Origin: Actinomycetaceae bacterium
GTDB lineage: Bacteria > Actinomycetota > Actinomycetes > Actinomycetales > Actinomycetaceae
Length of the DNA stretch: 64,000 bases
Direction: 5' to 3'
Assembly: GCA_030527545.1 (NCBI GenBank)
Contig: JAUNAP010000001.1
Span: 186,001-250,000, forward strand
Shown: positions 54,941 to 63,451 of the stretch, in pieces
How positions within the stretch are numbered: position 1 is the stretch's first letter
How the letters are laid out: the number at the start of each line of letters is the position of its first letter
Position numbers and translations under genes: made by a program
Notes under the pieces: model-generated
Seen by the model: only the letters and a program-made list of their open reading frames with translations
What the model was told of the DNA's origin: nothing
Database searches by the model: none

Positions 54941-54989
54941 AAACGGGCGGGCGAGACCTTGTGGGTCTCGCCCGCCCGTTTGGTCTTTT
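54941..54989 (+). terminator. Rho-independent terminator after peptide locus 2
   Basis: AAACGGGCGGGCGAGACC (54941-54958), loop TTGTG, and the exact complement to 54981, then GGTCTTTT: a perfect 18-pair stem with a T-run. On the other strand it can also stop the convergent PH-domain gene. Confidence 0.9.
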
Positions 54990-54998
54990 CGGTTCAGC

Positions 54999-55574
54999 TC
55001 ACACGATTGCGGCGAGGACCCACGCGGCGGTGACGAACGTCAGCACAATCGTGACGGGATTGAGCCTGCGGCGAACGGCACTGCCCGCCTCGGTGCCCGC
55101 CGATTCGCGGTAGCGCTCGAGGACGATCCCGGCGTCGTGAGCGGACAAGCTTAGTCGGCGGGTGCCCTCCATGGAAACGGAGACGTCGGGCGTAGTGGAG
55201 CGGGGACCGAGTGTAACCGCGATGCCTGAGCGCGCCGGAGCCGCTGATACCGCACACTCTCGCGCGGTGGTGACGAGGACGAGCCCGAAGCGTCGCTTCG
55301 TGCGCACGAGGGCACCCCACTCGACGTCGTGGATCCACCAGGCGTTGCGCACGTGAATGCCGCGACTCGTGAGTACAAGCACGGGCGCTCCCCACAGTAG
55401 CCACGTGACCCACACGAGGCCGAGAAGGAACGCGCCCTCCCGCCACGTGTCGGACCAGCCGAAGCGCACGACGTCGGCGGCGAACCACGCGCTGCAAGCG
55501 AGGGCGAGTCCCGCCCACGCGAGGGCGGGCAGGACTCGCCTGATCTTGATGGTTGCTCCCTTAGGCGAGGCCAC
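54999..55574 (-). CDS. Membrane protein with bacterial PH-like domain
   Basis: 191 residues. Two N-terminal helices (VLPALAWAGLALACSAWFAADVV; GAFLLGLVWVTWLLWGAPVLVL) are followed by a beta-rich PH-like part (TSRGIHVRNAWWIHDVEWGALVRTKRRFGLVLVTT) and a final helix (NPVTIVLTFVTAAWVLAAIV). Function unknown. The GTG at 55574 overlaps the end of the M3 peptidase gene by 14 bases, so the two are coupled; a later start cannot be excluded. PH-domain assignment is by pattern and moderate. Confidence 0.7.
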   Translation of the reverse strand: MASPKGATIKIRRVLPALAWAGLALACSAWFAADVVRFGWSDTWREGAFLLGLVWVTWLLWGAPVLVLTSRGIHVRNAWWIHDVEWGALVRTKRRFGLVLVTTARECAVSAAPARSGIAVTLGPRSTTPDVSVSMEGTRRLSLSAHDAGIVLERYRESAGTEAGSAVRRRLNPVTIVLTFVTAAWVLAAIV

Positions 55575-57576
55575 GACGCCTCGCCACGCTGCGCGGATCT
55601 GGCTCGCGCCCGGTCACCTCTCGGTAGGAGTCCATGGCGGCGCGGGAGTAGCCGCGCGAGAGAACCCCGCGACGCAGGGCCTCACCGACGTCGCGGTTGA
55701 GCCCCTCGTTGTCCCCGCACAGCGGGCCCGTGCGGATCCAATCCTCCATGTCTGCCACCATGAGCTCGGCCCAAATGTAGGACCAGTAGGCCGAAGCGTA
55801 GCCACCCCCGAAGGTGTGGGTGAAGTAGGTGGAGCGGAACCTCGGCGGGACGAGCCGGTGGTCGAGACCGAGCCGGGCCAACTGGGCGGCTTCGAATTGC
55901 TCAACCCCCGCGGCGTCGGGCAGGTCGTGGACCGGGGTCGTGTGCCAGGCGAGGTCGAGGGCGGCGGCGGCCACGTATTCCAGCGTGGCATACGCTTGCC
56001 CGAAGGACTTCGACCGCGAGATCTCCTCGACAACATCCTCGCCGGCCGCCAGTCCGGTCTCCCAGTGGCGCAGATAACGTCGCAGGATCTGGGGGTGGTA
56101 GGCCCACATCTCGTTGAGCTGGGAGGGGAATTCGACAAAGTCGCGGGGGACGGAAGTACCGGCGTGCGAGGGGTAGAGGGTCGCGGCGAAGAGGCCGTGG
56201 AGGGCGTGGCCGAATTCGTGGAAGCACGTCTCGACCTCGTCCCAGGTGAGCAGCGTCGGCTCGCCTTCGGCGGGGCGGGCGAGGTTAAGCGTGTTGGCGA
56301 TGACGGGGAGCTCGCCGGTGAGCTGGTTGTAGGAGACGAGCTCGTGCATCCACGCGTCACCCTCCTTCGTTTCGCGCGTGTAGTAGTCGCCAACGAAGAG
56401 CCCCAAAGGCAGACCTGAGGCATCGCGTACCTCCCACGCCTTGACGCCCTCGACCCAGCCCGCCACGTCCTCGCGCGGGGTGAACGTGACTCCGTAGAGG
56501 CAGGTTGCGGCGTAGAAGACACCGTCGACAATGACTCTGCTCAGTTCGAGATAGTTCTTGAGGTCGGTCGAATCAATGCTGAAGGACCGCGCACGCAGCT
56601 TCTCCTCGTAATACGTCCAGTCCCCAGCTTCGAGGGGAGTGTCGGCCAGCTCCGCGAGCACCTTTTCTTCGCTGGCGAGGGCGCGCTGGGCAGACTGGCC
56701 GAGCGAGGTCAGCAGAGTCCACACGTCTTCGGTGCTCGGCGCGACGGAACCGTCGACGACCATGTCGGCGAAGCTATCGAAACCGAGTAGTTCGGCGCGG
56801 CGGGCACGCAGAGTCGCGATTTGAGCGACGAGCGGACGCGTGTCGACCTCGCCCGTGCCGTTGGCGCGGTTGAGGGAGGCCTCCAGGAGGAGACGTCGCG
56901 CCTGTTGGGAGGGGATGTGGGCGAGCGCCGGATGGGTCGTGAAGTTGGCCAGGGGCAGCGTCACGGAGCCGTCGTCTGCGCGGATGCCCTCACCGGCTGC
57001 GGGGCCGAGATCCTCGGCATCGAGGCCGCGTGGGCCGCACCCGCGAGCGGTGACGCTCGCCTTCGTGAAGGCCTGTTCGGCGGCCCCCAACTCACGGTCG
57101 ATGGAGCGAAGCTCCTCCTGCTTGTCCTTGTCGAGATGGATGCCGGCTCGCTTCCAGTCGCGGATGTAGTCGGCGAGAACAAAGCTCGCCTCCTCCTCGG
57201 TGGCGTTTTCTGCGGCCTCGACGACGCGGCGGTAAAGCGGCAGGTGGGTGGAGAAAGCGTGGGCGTGGTCGACAAAGTCGGCGACGATTTCTTCTTCGGC
57301 CTTCGCCCACTCATCTCCGCCGACGGACGACGTCATCGTGAAGAACACGCTTTCGGCTCGCTCGAGCTCTGCCCCGGCTAGCTCGAGCGGCACGAGTGTG
57401 TTGTCGATGGTGGCGGGTTCAGGGCAAGATGCGATCACGTCCCAGCGTTCGCGCTCGCGTTTCATGCCCTCGCGTAGTGCCGCCAGGCACGTTTGCGGGG
57501 TTACCCCGGCAAAATCGGGAATGCCCCCAGGCAGGGAGGAGGGCGACAATAGGTCATCTGCACACTCAATCGTCAT
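55561..57576 (-). CDS. M3-family oligopeptidase / peptidyl-dipeptidase (Dcp-like)
   Basis: 671 residues, no signal peptide, so cytoplasmic. The zinc site is HEFGHALHGLFA (first His at residue 453), with the third ligand expected in PRDFVEFPSQLNEMWA. FTHTFGGGYASAYWSYIWAE near the C terminus is the M3A substrate-binding region. It would degrade peptides brought in by the two importers just upstream on the chromosome. The ATG at 57576 is chosen because TAGGAT lies seven bases before it; the ATG at 57585 would overlap that box. Confidence 0.93.
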   Translation of the reverse strand: MTIECADDLLSPSSLPGGIPDFAGVTPQTCLAALREGMKRERERWDVIASCPEPATIDNTLVPLELAGAELERAESVFFTMTSSVGGDEWAKAEEEIVADFVDHAHAFSTHLPLYRRVVEAAENATEEEASFVLADYIRDWKRAGIHLDKDKQEELRSIDRELGAAEQAFTKASVTARGCGPRGLDAEDLGPAAGEGIRADDGSVTLPLANFTTHPALAHIPSQQARRLLLEASLNRANGTGEVDTRPLVAQIATLRARRAELLGFDSFADMVVDGSVAPSTEDVWTLLTSLGQSAQRALASEEKVLAELADTPLEAGDWTYYEEKLRARSFSIDSTDLKNYLELSRVIVDGVFYAATCLYGVTFTPREDVAGWVEGVKAWEVRDASGLPLGLFVGDYYTRETKEGDAWMHELVSYNQLTGELPVIANTLNLARPAEGEPTLLTWDEVETCFHEFGHALHGLFAATLYPSHAGTSVPRDFVEFPSQLNEMWAYHPQILRRYLRHWETGLAAGEDVVEEISRSKSFGQAYATLEYVAAAALDLAWHTTPVHDLPDAAGVEQFEAAQLARLGLDHRLVPPRFRSTYFTHTFGGGYASAYWSYIWAELMVADMEDWIRTGPLCGDNEGLNRDVGEALRRGVLSRGYSRAAMDSYREVTGREPDPRSVARRRGLA

Positions 57577-57583
57577 AGTCTTC

Positions 57584-57589
57584 ATCCTA
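57584..57589 (-). promoter_or_regulatory. -10 box for leaderless M3 peptidase transcript
   Basis: Minus strand TAGGAT, then seven bases (GAAGACT), then ATG. Same geometry as at guaA, rsmA-ispE and the locus 1 binding protein. Confidence 0.5.
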
Positions 57590-57614
57590 AGGCGTGGAGG
57601 GGAAGGAGAATGAG

Positions 57615-58253
57615 GTGGACGATGAGCGCTGTGCGATCATCCTCGGCGGGGGAGCGGGGAGGCGCCTGGGAGGGGTCGCTAAGGCCGCTATTCGCTTGGG
57701 AGGGAATCGTCTCGTCGATACAATCTGTGGTGACCTGGAGGATCGGGGAGTGGGGCGCGGCCGACAGGTATTCGTCGCAGGTGCGCACGTGGAGGCGCCT
57801 CGCGGCGTGAGGCGTACGCTCGAGGATCCCCCCGACGGCGGTCCGCTCGCTGGCATTGCTGCCGGCGTGGCCGCGCTGGGTCTTCACGCGGGTGCCTCGC
57901 CCGAAAGCCTGGTCGGCGTTGTCAGCGTCGATGCGCCCCTGGGCGGAGCTATTGTTGGTGATCTTTTCGGCGCGTGCCCACCCGGTGGAGCGGTGCTTGC
58001 TCGGTCGCGCGATGGGCATAGGCATCATCTCCTCGCCGTCTACTCGGCGACAGGTCTCGTTTCGGCGCTCGAGACGCTGTCTCGCCGGTGGCCTGGCACA
58101 GATGAGGGGCGTTATGCAAACGTGCGCGATCGGGCCGCTCGGCACCTCGTGGAGGCGCTGGCGAGCCCGCCGGTTTACGTCGACGTCGATGCGGAGGCGA
58201 TGGATATTGATACGCCCGTCGACCTCGCAGTATGGGGAGCCTCCATCAATTAG
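57615..58253 (+). CDS. mobA: MobA-like molybdenum cofactor guanylyltransferase
   Basis: 212 residues from a GTG with GGAAGGAG upstream. The nucleotidyltransferase start CAIILGGGAGRRLGGVAKAAIRLGG, then DPPDGGPLAGIAAGVAAL and the metal-binding VVSVDAPLGG (usual form D-x-P) match the MobA family, which adds GMP to molybdopterin. The Lys of the first motif is kept. Divergent members make related cofactor steps, so the exact reaction is not certain. It lies directly upstream of narK-narG-narH, whose NarG needs the bis-MGD cofactor. Confidence 0.83.
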   Translation: MDDERCAIILGGGAGRRLGGVAKAAIRLGGNRLVDTICGDLEDRGVGRGRQVFVAGAHVEAPRGVRRTLEDPPDGGPLAGIAAGVAALGLHAGASPESLVGVVSVDAPLGGAIVGDLFGACPPGGAVLARSRDGHRHHLLAVYSATGLVSALETLSRRWPGTDEGRYANVRDRAARHLVEALASPPVYVDVDAEAMDIDTPVDLAVWGASIN

Positions 58254-58286
58254 ACGACAGTGCTGTCACCAAATAGGTGTGCATAT

Positions 58287-58380
58287 CTTGTGCGAGGTGT
58301 GCGCAAGTAGCGCGCGGAAGACGCGCATTCCCGCCATTTTGCTGAAAAGTTCTGACGGATGCTTGCCTGCGTCGTATCGT
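58287..58380 (+). promoter_or_regulatory. Putative narK promoter region with two dyads
   Basis: CTGACG (58352-58357) and TATCGT (58375-58380) are 17 bases apart and would start transcription near 58387. Upstream are TTTT-GCTG-AAAA (58337-58348), centred about 44 bases before that start, and a 21-base dyad CTTGTGC-N7-GCGCAAG (58287-58307) with one mismatch. The first sits where an FNR/Crp-type activator often binds but does not match the FNR consensus. Confidence 0.35.
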
Positions 58381-58420
58381 CATCCTCGATCGAAGCATGA
58401 GCGTACGAAAGGGAGGCGAG

Positions 58421-59734
58421 ATGGCCTCAACGGAGTCGAGAATCCTCACTAACTGGAACCCCGAAGACCCAGAAAAATGGGATTCCTCCATTGCGTGGAG
58501 GACCCTCGCGATCACGACCTACTCGATGACGCTCGCCTTTTGCGTGTGGTTTCTCGTCTCGGCGATCGCTCCGCGCCTCAACGACGCGGGCTTCGACCTC
58601 ACCCAGGCGCAGCTGTACTGGTTGACCTCGATGCCGGGCCTGTCGTGCGGGTTCTTGCGTCTCATCTACATGTTCTTGCCCGCCACCATCGGGACTCGCA
58701 AGCTCGTGGGCCTCTCCTCGCTGCTCTACATCGTCCCGATGATCGGGTGGTTCTTCGCAGTCCAAAACCCCGATACCCCCTACTGGTGGCTGCTTGCCCT
58801 CGCTTTCATGTGCGGCATTGGCGGCGGATCGTTCTCTGGCTACATGCCCTCGACCGGCTTCTTCTTCCCCAAGCGACTGTCGGGCACCGCGCTTGGCATT
58901 CAGGCGGGCGTGGGAAACCTCGGCATGTCGATTATCCAGATGGCCAGCCCCCTGCTCATGACGGTGCCGCTGGCCGGCATGGCATGGATGGCACCGACGC
59001 GCTTGAGCGACGGGACCGACCTGTGGCTCATCAACCCCACGATCTTCTTCATACCGTGGTCGATCCTCGCCGCGATTTTCTCCTTCGTGTGGCTCAAGGA
59101 CGTGCCGGTCAAGGCCTCGTTCAAGGAACAGCTTGATATCTTCTCCAATCCCGACACGTGGCTCATGACCCTCATGTACGTGATGACCTTCGGGACCTTC
59201 TCGGGCTTTTCGGCCCAATTTGGCCTCATGATCAACAACAACTTCGGCAGCACCTCGCCCCTGGGTCTTGCCGTCGCGGGCGCTTCCTACGCATTCCTGG
59301 CTCCGCTCATCGGTTCCCTCGTGAGGGTCGCGTGGGGGCCGCTGTGCGATCGTTTCACCGGCGGCTTGTGGACGTTCGTCTCGGGGGCGGGGCAGGCCGT
59401 GTGCTTCTTCCTCGCCGGCTACTTCACGCTCAACCCCACGGGTATGGGAAGCTTCTGGGGTTTCCTCATCTCCATGCTCGTCATGTTCTTCTTTACGGGG
59501 ATTGGCAACGCCGGCACGTTCAAACAGATGCCGATGATCATGCCGAAACGCCAGGCCGGCGGGGCCATCGGCTTTACCGCAGCCGTTGCTTCCTTCGGGC
59601 CCTTCTTCGTTGGAATCGCCCTGTCTTCCATGAGCGCGACCACGTGGCTGTGGATCTGCGGCGTCTTTTGCGTCGTCGGGACGATCACGTGTTGGATCCG
59701 CTACGCGCGCCCCGCGGCGCCCAGGCGCGGATAG
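58421..59734 (+). CDS. narK: Nitrate/nitrite transporter of the NarK family
   Basis: 437 residues, about twelve helices, MFS fold. NarK features include WRTLAITTYSMTLAFCVWFLVSAIAPRLN, LYWLTSMPGLSCGFLRLIYMF, the glycine-rich ALAFMCGIGGGSFSGYMPSTGFFFPKRLSGTALGIQAGVGNLGMSI and GNAGTFKQMPMIMPKRQAGGAIGFTAAV, with conserved arginines for anion binding. It brings nitrate in and/or nitrite out for the reductase encoded next. GGGAGG precedes the ATG at 58421; a gap of 15 bases leads to narG. Confidence 0.94.
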   Translation: MASTESRILTNWNPEDPEKWDSSIAWRTLAITTYSMTLAFCVWFLVSAIAPRLNDAGFDLTQAQLYWLTSMPGLSCGFLRLIYMFLPATIGTRKLVGLSSLLYIVPMIGWFFAVQNPDTPYWWLLALAFMCGIGGGSFSGYMPSTGFFFPKRLSGTALGIQAGVGNLGMSIIQMASPLLMTVPLAGMAWMAPTRLSDGTDLWLINPTIFFIPWSILAAIFSFVWLKDVPVKASFKEQLDIFSNPDTWLMTLMYVMTFGTFSGFSAQFGLMINNNFGSTSPLGLAVAGASYAFLAPLIGSLVRVAWGPLCDRFTGGLWTFVSGAGQAVCFFLAGYFTLNPTGMGSFWGFLISMLVMFFFTGIGNAGTFKQMPMIMPKRQAGGAIGFTAAVASFGPFFVGIALSSMSATTWLWICGVFCVVGTITCWIRYARPAAPRRG

Positions 59735-59749
59735 AAAGAGACCTTAGCG

Positions 59750-62700
59750 ATGAGTACCTACCCCAAAGAATCCGGAATCTACGCGTTTGCCTCCCGGCTG
59801 CGCCACGCCAGCGCCAGTGAGGATGCGCGCGCCATGTTTGCAACCGGCGGGCGCGACGCCGAGGCCTTCTACCGTCAACGCTGGAGCTTCGACAAGGTCG
59901 TTCGCTCCACCCACGGTGTCAACTGCACGGGCTCGTGCTCGTGGAAGGTCTATGTCAAAGACGGCATCATCGTGTGGGAAACCCAGGCGACCGACTACCC
60001 CACGACCGGGCCCGACATGCCCGAGTATGAACCCCGCGGATGCCCCAGGGGCGCCGCCTTCTCGTGGTACGAATACTCGCCCACGCGCGTGCGCTACCCC
60101 TACGTGCGCACCCAGCTGTTGGAGGCCTGGCGCGAGGCCAAGAAAGCCCACCCCGACCCCGTCGAGGCCTGGCAGACGATCCAGGCCGACCCCAAGGTCC
60201 GCTCCTCCTACGTCACTGCCCGCGGGCGTGGCGGGATGGTGCGGGCCACGTGGGAAGAGGCCCTCGAAATCGTGGCGGCCGCTAACGTCGCAACCATCAA
60301 GGAATACGGGCCCGACCGTATCGCAGGCTTCTCCGTCCTCCCCGCCATGTCGATGGTCTCCTTCGGAGCAGGAGCTCGCTACCTCCAGCTCATCGGCGGG
60401 GTCAACCTGTCCTTCTACGACTGGTACGCCGACCTCCCGGTCGCCTCCCCCCACGTCTTCGGCGACCAAACCGACGTTCCTGAGGCAGGCGACTGGTACA
60501 ACTCCGACTACCTCATCATGTGGGGATCGAACGTACCGCTCACCCGCACCCCCGACGCCCACTTCATGACCGAGGCCCGCTACCACGGCCAGAAGGTCGT
60601 CGCCGTGAGCCCAGACTTTGCCGATTCGACGAAGTTCGCCGACGAGTGGATGCGCCCTCACCCCGGCACCGACGGTGCAGTGGCCTTCGCCATGGGCCGC
60701 ACGATCCTCAAGGAATACCACGTCGAGAAGAAAGAGCCGTTCTTCCTCGACTACATGCGCCGCTACACGGATTCGCCGTTCCTGGTTGAACTCAATGAGC
60801 GCGACAACGGCTACGTTCCGGGTAAGTTCTTGACCGCGGCAGCAGCGGGCGGGCCCCTGGCTCACACCGATCACGCGGCCTTTAGGCCGCTCGTCATGGA
60901 GGCCGACGGGACCCTCGCAGATCCGGGTGGGACGCTCGCGGACCGATACGGACAGGCCGGCGAGGGCAAATGGAACCTCCGTCTCGACGGCGTCGACCCC
61001 GTCCTTTCTCTCGCCGACGTCGACGGTTGGCAGCCCGTTGAGGTCCATCTCCCGCGCTTCGATCTCACGGCCAACGAGAGCGAGGGAACTTCGGTGGGCG
61101 CGGGGATCCTCACGCGCGGCGTTCCCGCCAAGAGGATCGGCGACAAGATCGTCACCACCGTCTACGACCTCATCCTCGCCAACTACGGCGTGTACCGAGA
61201 GGGAATGGCGGGGGAGTGGCCGACGTCCGACAGCGACGCCACCCAGCTGGGTACCCCCGCATGGGCGGAGTCTCATTCCGGCGTTCCGGCGGCACAGATC
61301 GCCCGCATCGGCCGCGAGTTCGCGGCGTCCGCCCTCGAATCCGGTGGGCGATCGATGATCATCATGGGCGCGGGTGTCAACCACTACTACCACGCCGACA
61401 CTATCTATCGGACCTTCCTCGCACTGACGACGTTCGCTGCGACGCAGGGCGTCAACGGTGGCGGCTGGGCCCACTACGTCGGCCAGGAGAAGGTGCGTCC
61501 GCTCACCGGGTGGACCCAGTATTCATTCGCACTGGATTGGCAGCGCCCGGCGCGGCAGATGATCTCGACGGGCTTTTGGTATCTGCTCACCGACCAGTGG
61601 CGCTACGACAAGTTGACTCTCGCAAGGGTTGCCTCGCCCCTGGCCAGCCCCGATACGAACGTGACGACGGCAGACACCCTCATCGAGGCCTCCCAACGCG
61701 GCTGGATGCCCACCTATCCGACATTCGACCGTTCGAACCTCGAACTCGCGGACTCCGCCGCTGAAGCGGGAATGCCGGCGGGGGATTACATTGCAGCGGA
61801 GCTGGAAGCCGGGCGGCTCGCCTTCGCAGCCACCGATCCCGATAATCCCCGCAACTTCCCCCGGATCCTCTTCAACTGGCGGACCAATCTTCTCGGCTCC
61901 TCGGCCAAGGGCACGGAGTTCTTCTTGCGCCACATGCTCGGTGTCGAGGGCGACGTTTCTGCCGAGGAGCTCGCGCCCGAGGAGCGGCCCACGTCGATAA
62001 CGTGGAGGGAAGAGGGGGCCCGCGGCAAGCTCGACCTCATGGTGAGCGCGGACTTCCGCAATACCTCGACGACCCTGCACTCCGACATCGTCTTGCCCGC
62101 CGCTACCTGGTACGAAAAGCACGATCTGTCGAGCACGGACATGCACCCCTACATCCACTCCTTCAATGAGGCTGTCGCGCCGCCGTGGGAGGCTCGCACC
62201 GACTTCGAGCTGTTCAAGGACCTCTCGATTCTCGTCTCTCAGCTCGGGGCCGCTCACCTGGGGGTGCGTCGCGATGTTATCGCCGCGCCTTTGGGCCACG
62301 ACAGCCCCGACGAGCTCACGCTCGTGTCGGGGCGAGTTGAACCGCGTTCCGTGTGCGGATGGGTCCCGGGCGTCACCATGCCCAAGTTCATCGAGGTCGA
62401 GCGAGACTACTCGCGTATCGCCGAGAAATACGTCTCGCTGGGACCCCTCGTGGAGGGTGCGGGTATGGCCACGAAGGGCGTGCCCTTCTCGCCGGGTCCC
62501 GAGGTTGCCGATCTTGCCGCCAAGAACGGGACGGTACCCACCAGCCACGGTCCCAGGCCCGCGCTCGACACCGATATCAAGGCCGCCGACGCGATCCTCG
62601 CCCTGTCTGGTACGACTAACGGACGCCTGGCCACCGAGGGATTTAGGGCAGTCGAGAAACGCACAGGATCCCGTCTGGCCGACCTCGCCGAGGGATCTGT

Positions 62701-63451
62701 TGACAAACGCATCACGTTCGCCGATACCGTCACCCAGCCGCAACCGGTCGTCACCTCCCCCGAATGGTCAGGCTCGGAGCACGGAGGACGGCGCTACTCG
62801 GCGTTCGCGATCAACATTGAGCGCATGAAGCCCTTCCACACCCTAACCGGGCGCATGCACTACTACCTCGATCACGATTGGATCGAACTCATGGGTGAAC
62901 AGATGCCCGTCTACCGTCCGCCCCTGGACCTCCACCACATCATGGGCGAGGCTGCACCCGGTTCCGTCGGGCGCGACGGGCGCGGCGAAACCGAGGTGGC
63001 GGTGCGCTACCTCACGCCGCACAACAAGTGGGCGATCCACTCGCAGTATTACGACAACCTCCACATGCTCACTCTCGGTCGGGGCGGGCAAACCGTGTGG
63101 ATGTCGATAGCAGACGCCGAGAAGATCGGTGTGAAAGACAACGACTGGATCGAGGCCTACAACCGCAACGGCGTCGTCGCCGCCCGCGCGGTCGTTTCCC
63201 ACCGCATCCCCGAAGGCACGGTGTTCATGCATCACGCCCAAGACCGCCAGATTGCCACCCCGCTCACCCAGACGACGGGCAGGCGAGGGGGCACCCACAA
63301 CTCGCTCACGCGTATCGTCCTCAAACCCTCGCACATGGCGGGCGGATACGGGCAGTTCACCTACGCCTTCAACTACGTCGGCCCCACGGGCTGCCAGCGC
63401 GACGAAGTGACGAAGATCCGCAAGCGTACCCAGGAGGTCGATTTCTCATGA
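59750..63451 (+). CDS. narG: Respiratory nitrate reductase alpha subunit
   Basis: 1233 residues, full family length. The N-terminal FS0 cluster region is STHGVNCTGSCSWKVYVKDG (His plus three Cys pattern). GINxx-type segments follow: RGCPRGAAFSWYEYSPTRVRYPYVR, VNLSFYDWYADLPVASPHVFGDQTD, YLIMWGSNVPLTRTPDAHFM, the C-terminal LTGRMHYYLDHDWIELMGEQMPVYRPPLD and HNKWAIHSQYYDN. It holds bis-MGD and reduces nitrate to nitrite using quinol electrons. It shares ATGA with narH. Confidence 0.97.
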   Translation: MSTYPKESGIYAFASRLRHASASEDARAMFATGGRDAEAFYRQRWSFDKVVRSTHGVNCTGSCSWKVYVKDGIIVWETQATDYPTTGPDMPEYEPRGCPRGAAFSWYEYSPTRVRYPYVRTQLLEAWREAKKAHPDPVEAWQTIQADPKVRSSYVTARGRGGMVRATWEEALEIVAAANVATIKEYGPDRIAGFSVLPAMSMVSFGAGARYLQLIGGVNLSFYDWYADLPVASPHVFGDQTDVPEAGDWYNSDYLIMWGSNVPLTRTPDAHFMTEARYHGQKVVAVSPDFADSTKFADEWMRPHPGTDGAVAFAMGRTILKEYHVEKKEPFFLDYMRRYTDSPFLVELNERDNGYVPGKFLTAAAAGGPLAHTDHAAFRPLVMEADGTLADPGGTLADRYGQAGEGKWNLRLDGVDPVLSLADVDGWQPVEVHLPRFDLTANESEGTSVGAGILTRGVPAKRIGDKIVTTVYDLILANYGVYREGMAGEWPTSDSDATQLGTPAWAESHSGVPAAQIARIGREFAASALESGGRSMIIMGAGVNHYYHADTIYRTFLALTTFAATQGVNGGGWAHYVGQEKVRPLTGWTQYSFALDWQRPARQMISTGFWYLLTDQWRYDKLTLARVASPLASPDTNVTTADTLIEASQRGWMPTYPTFDRSNLELADSAAEAGMPAGDYIAAELEAGRLAFAATDPDNPRNFPRILFNWRTNLLGSSAKGTEFFLRHMLGVEGDVSAEELAPEERPTSITWREEGARGKLDLMVSADFRNTSTTLHSDIVLPAATWYEKHDLSSTDMHPYIHSFNEAVAPPWEARTDFELFKDLSILVSQLGAAHLGVRRDVIAAPLGHDSPDELTLVSGRVEPRSVCGWVPGVTMPKFIEVERDYSRIAEKYVSLGPLVEGAGMATKGVPFSPGPEVADLAAKNGTVPTSHGPRPALDTDIKAADAILALSGTTNGRLATEGFRAVEKRTGSRLADLAEGSVDKRITFADTVTQPQPVVTSPEWSGSEHGGRRYSAFAINIERMKPFHTLTGRMHYYLDHDWIELMGEQMPVYRPPLDLHHIMGEAAPGSVGRDGRGETEVAVRYLTPHNKWAIHSQYYDNLHMLTLGRGGQTVWMSIADAEKIGVKDNDWIEAYNRNGVVAARAVVSHRIPEGTVFMHHAQDRQIATPLTQTTGRRGGTHNSLTRIVLKPSHMAGGYGQFTYAFNYVGPTGCQRDEVTKIRKRTQEVDFS

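Noticed and set aside
59744-61474. Antisense frame across the first half of narG
   Set aside because: Composition artefact opposite a well-conserved NarG; no family resemblance.
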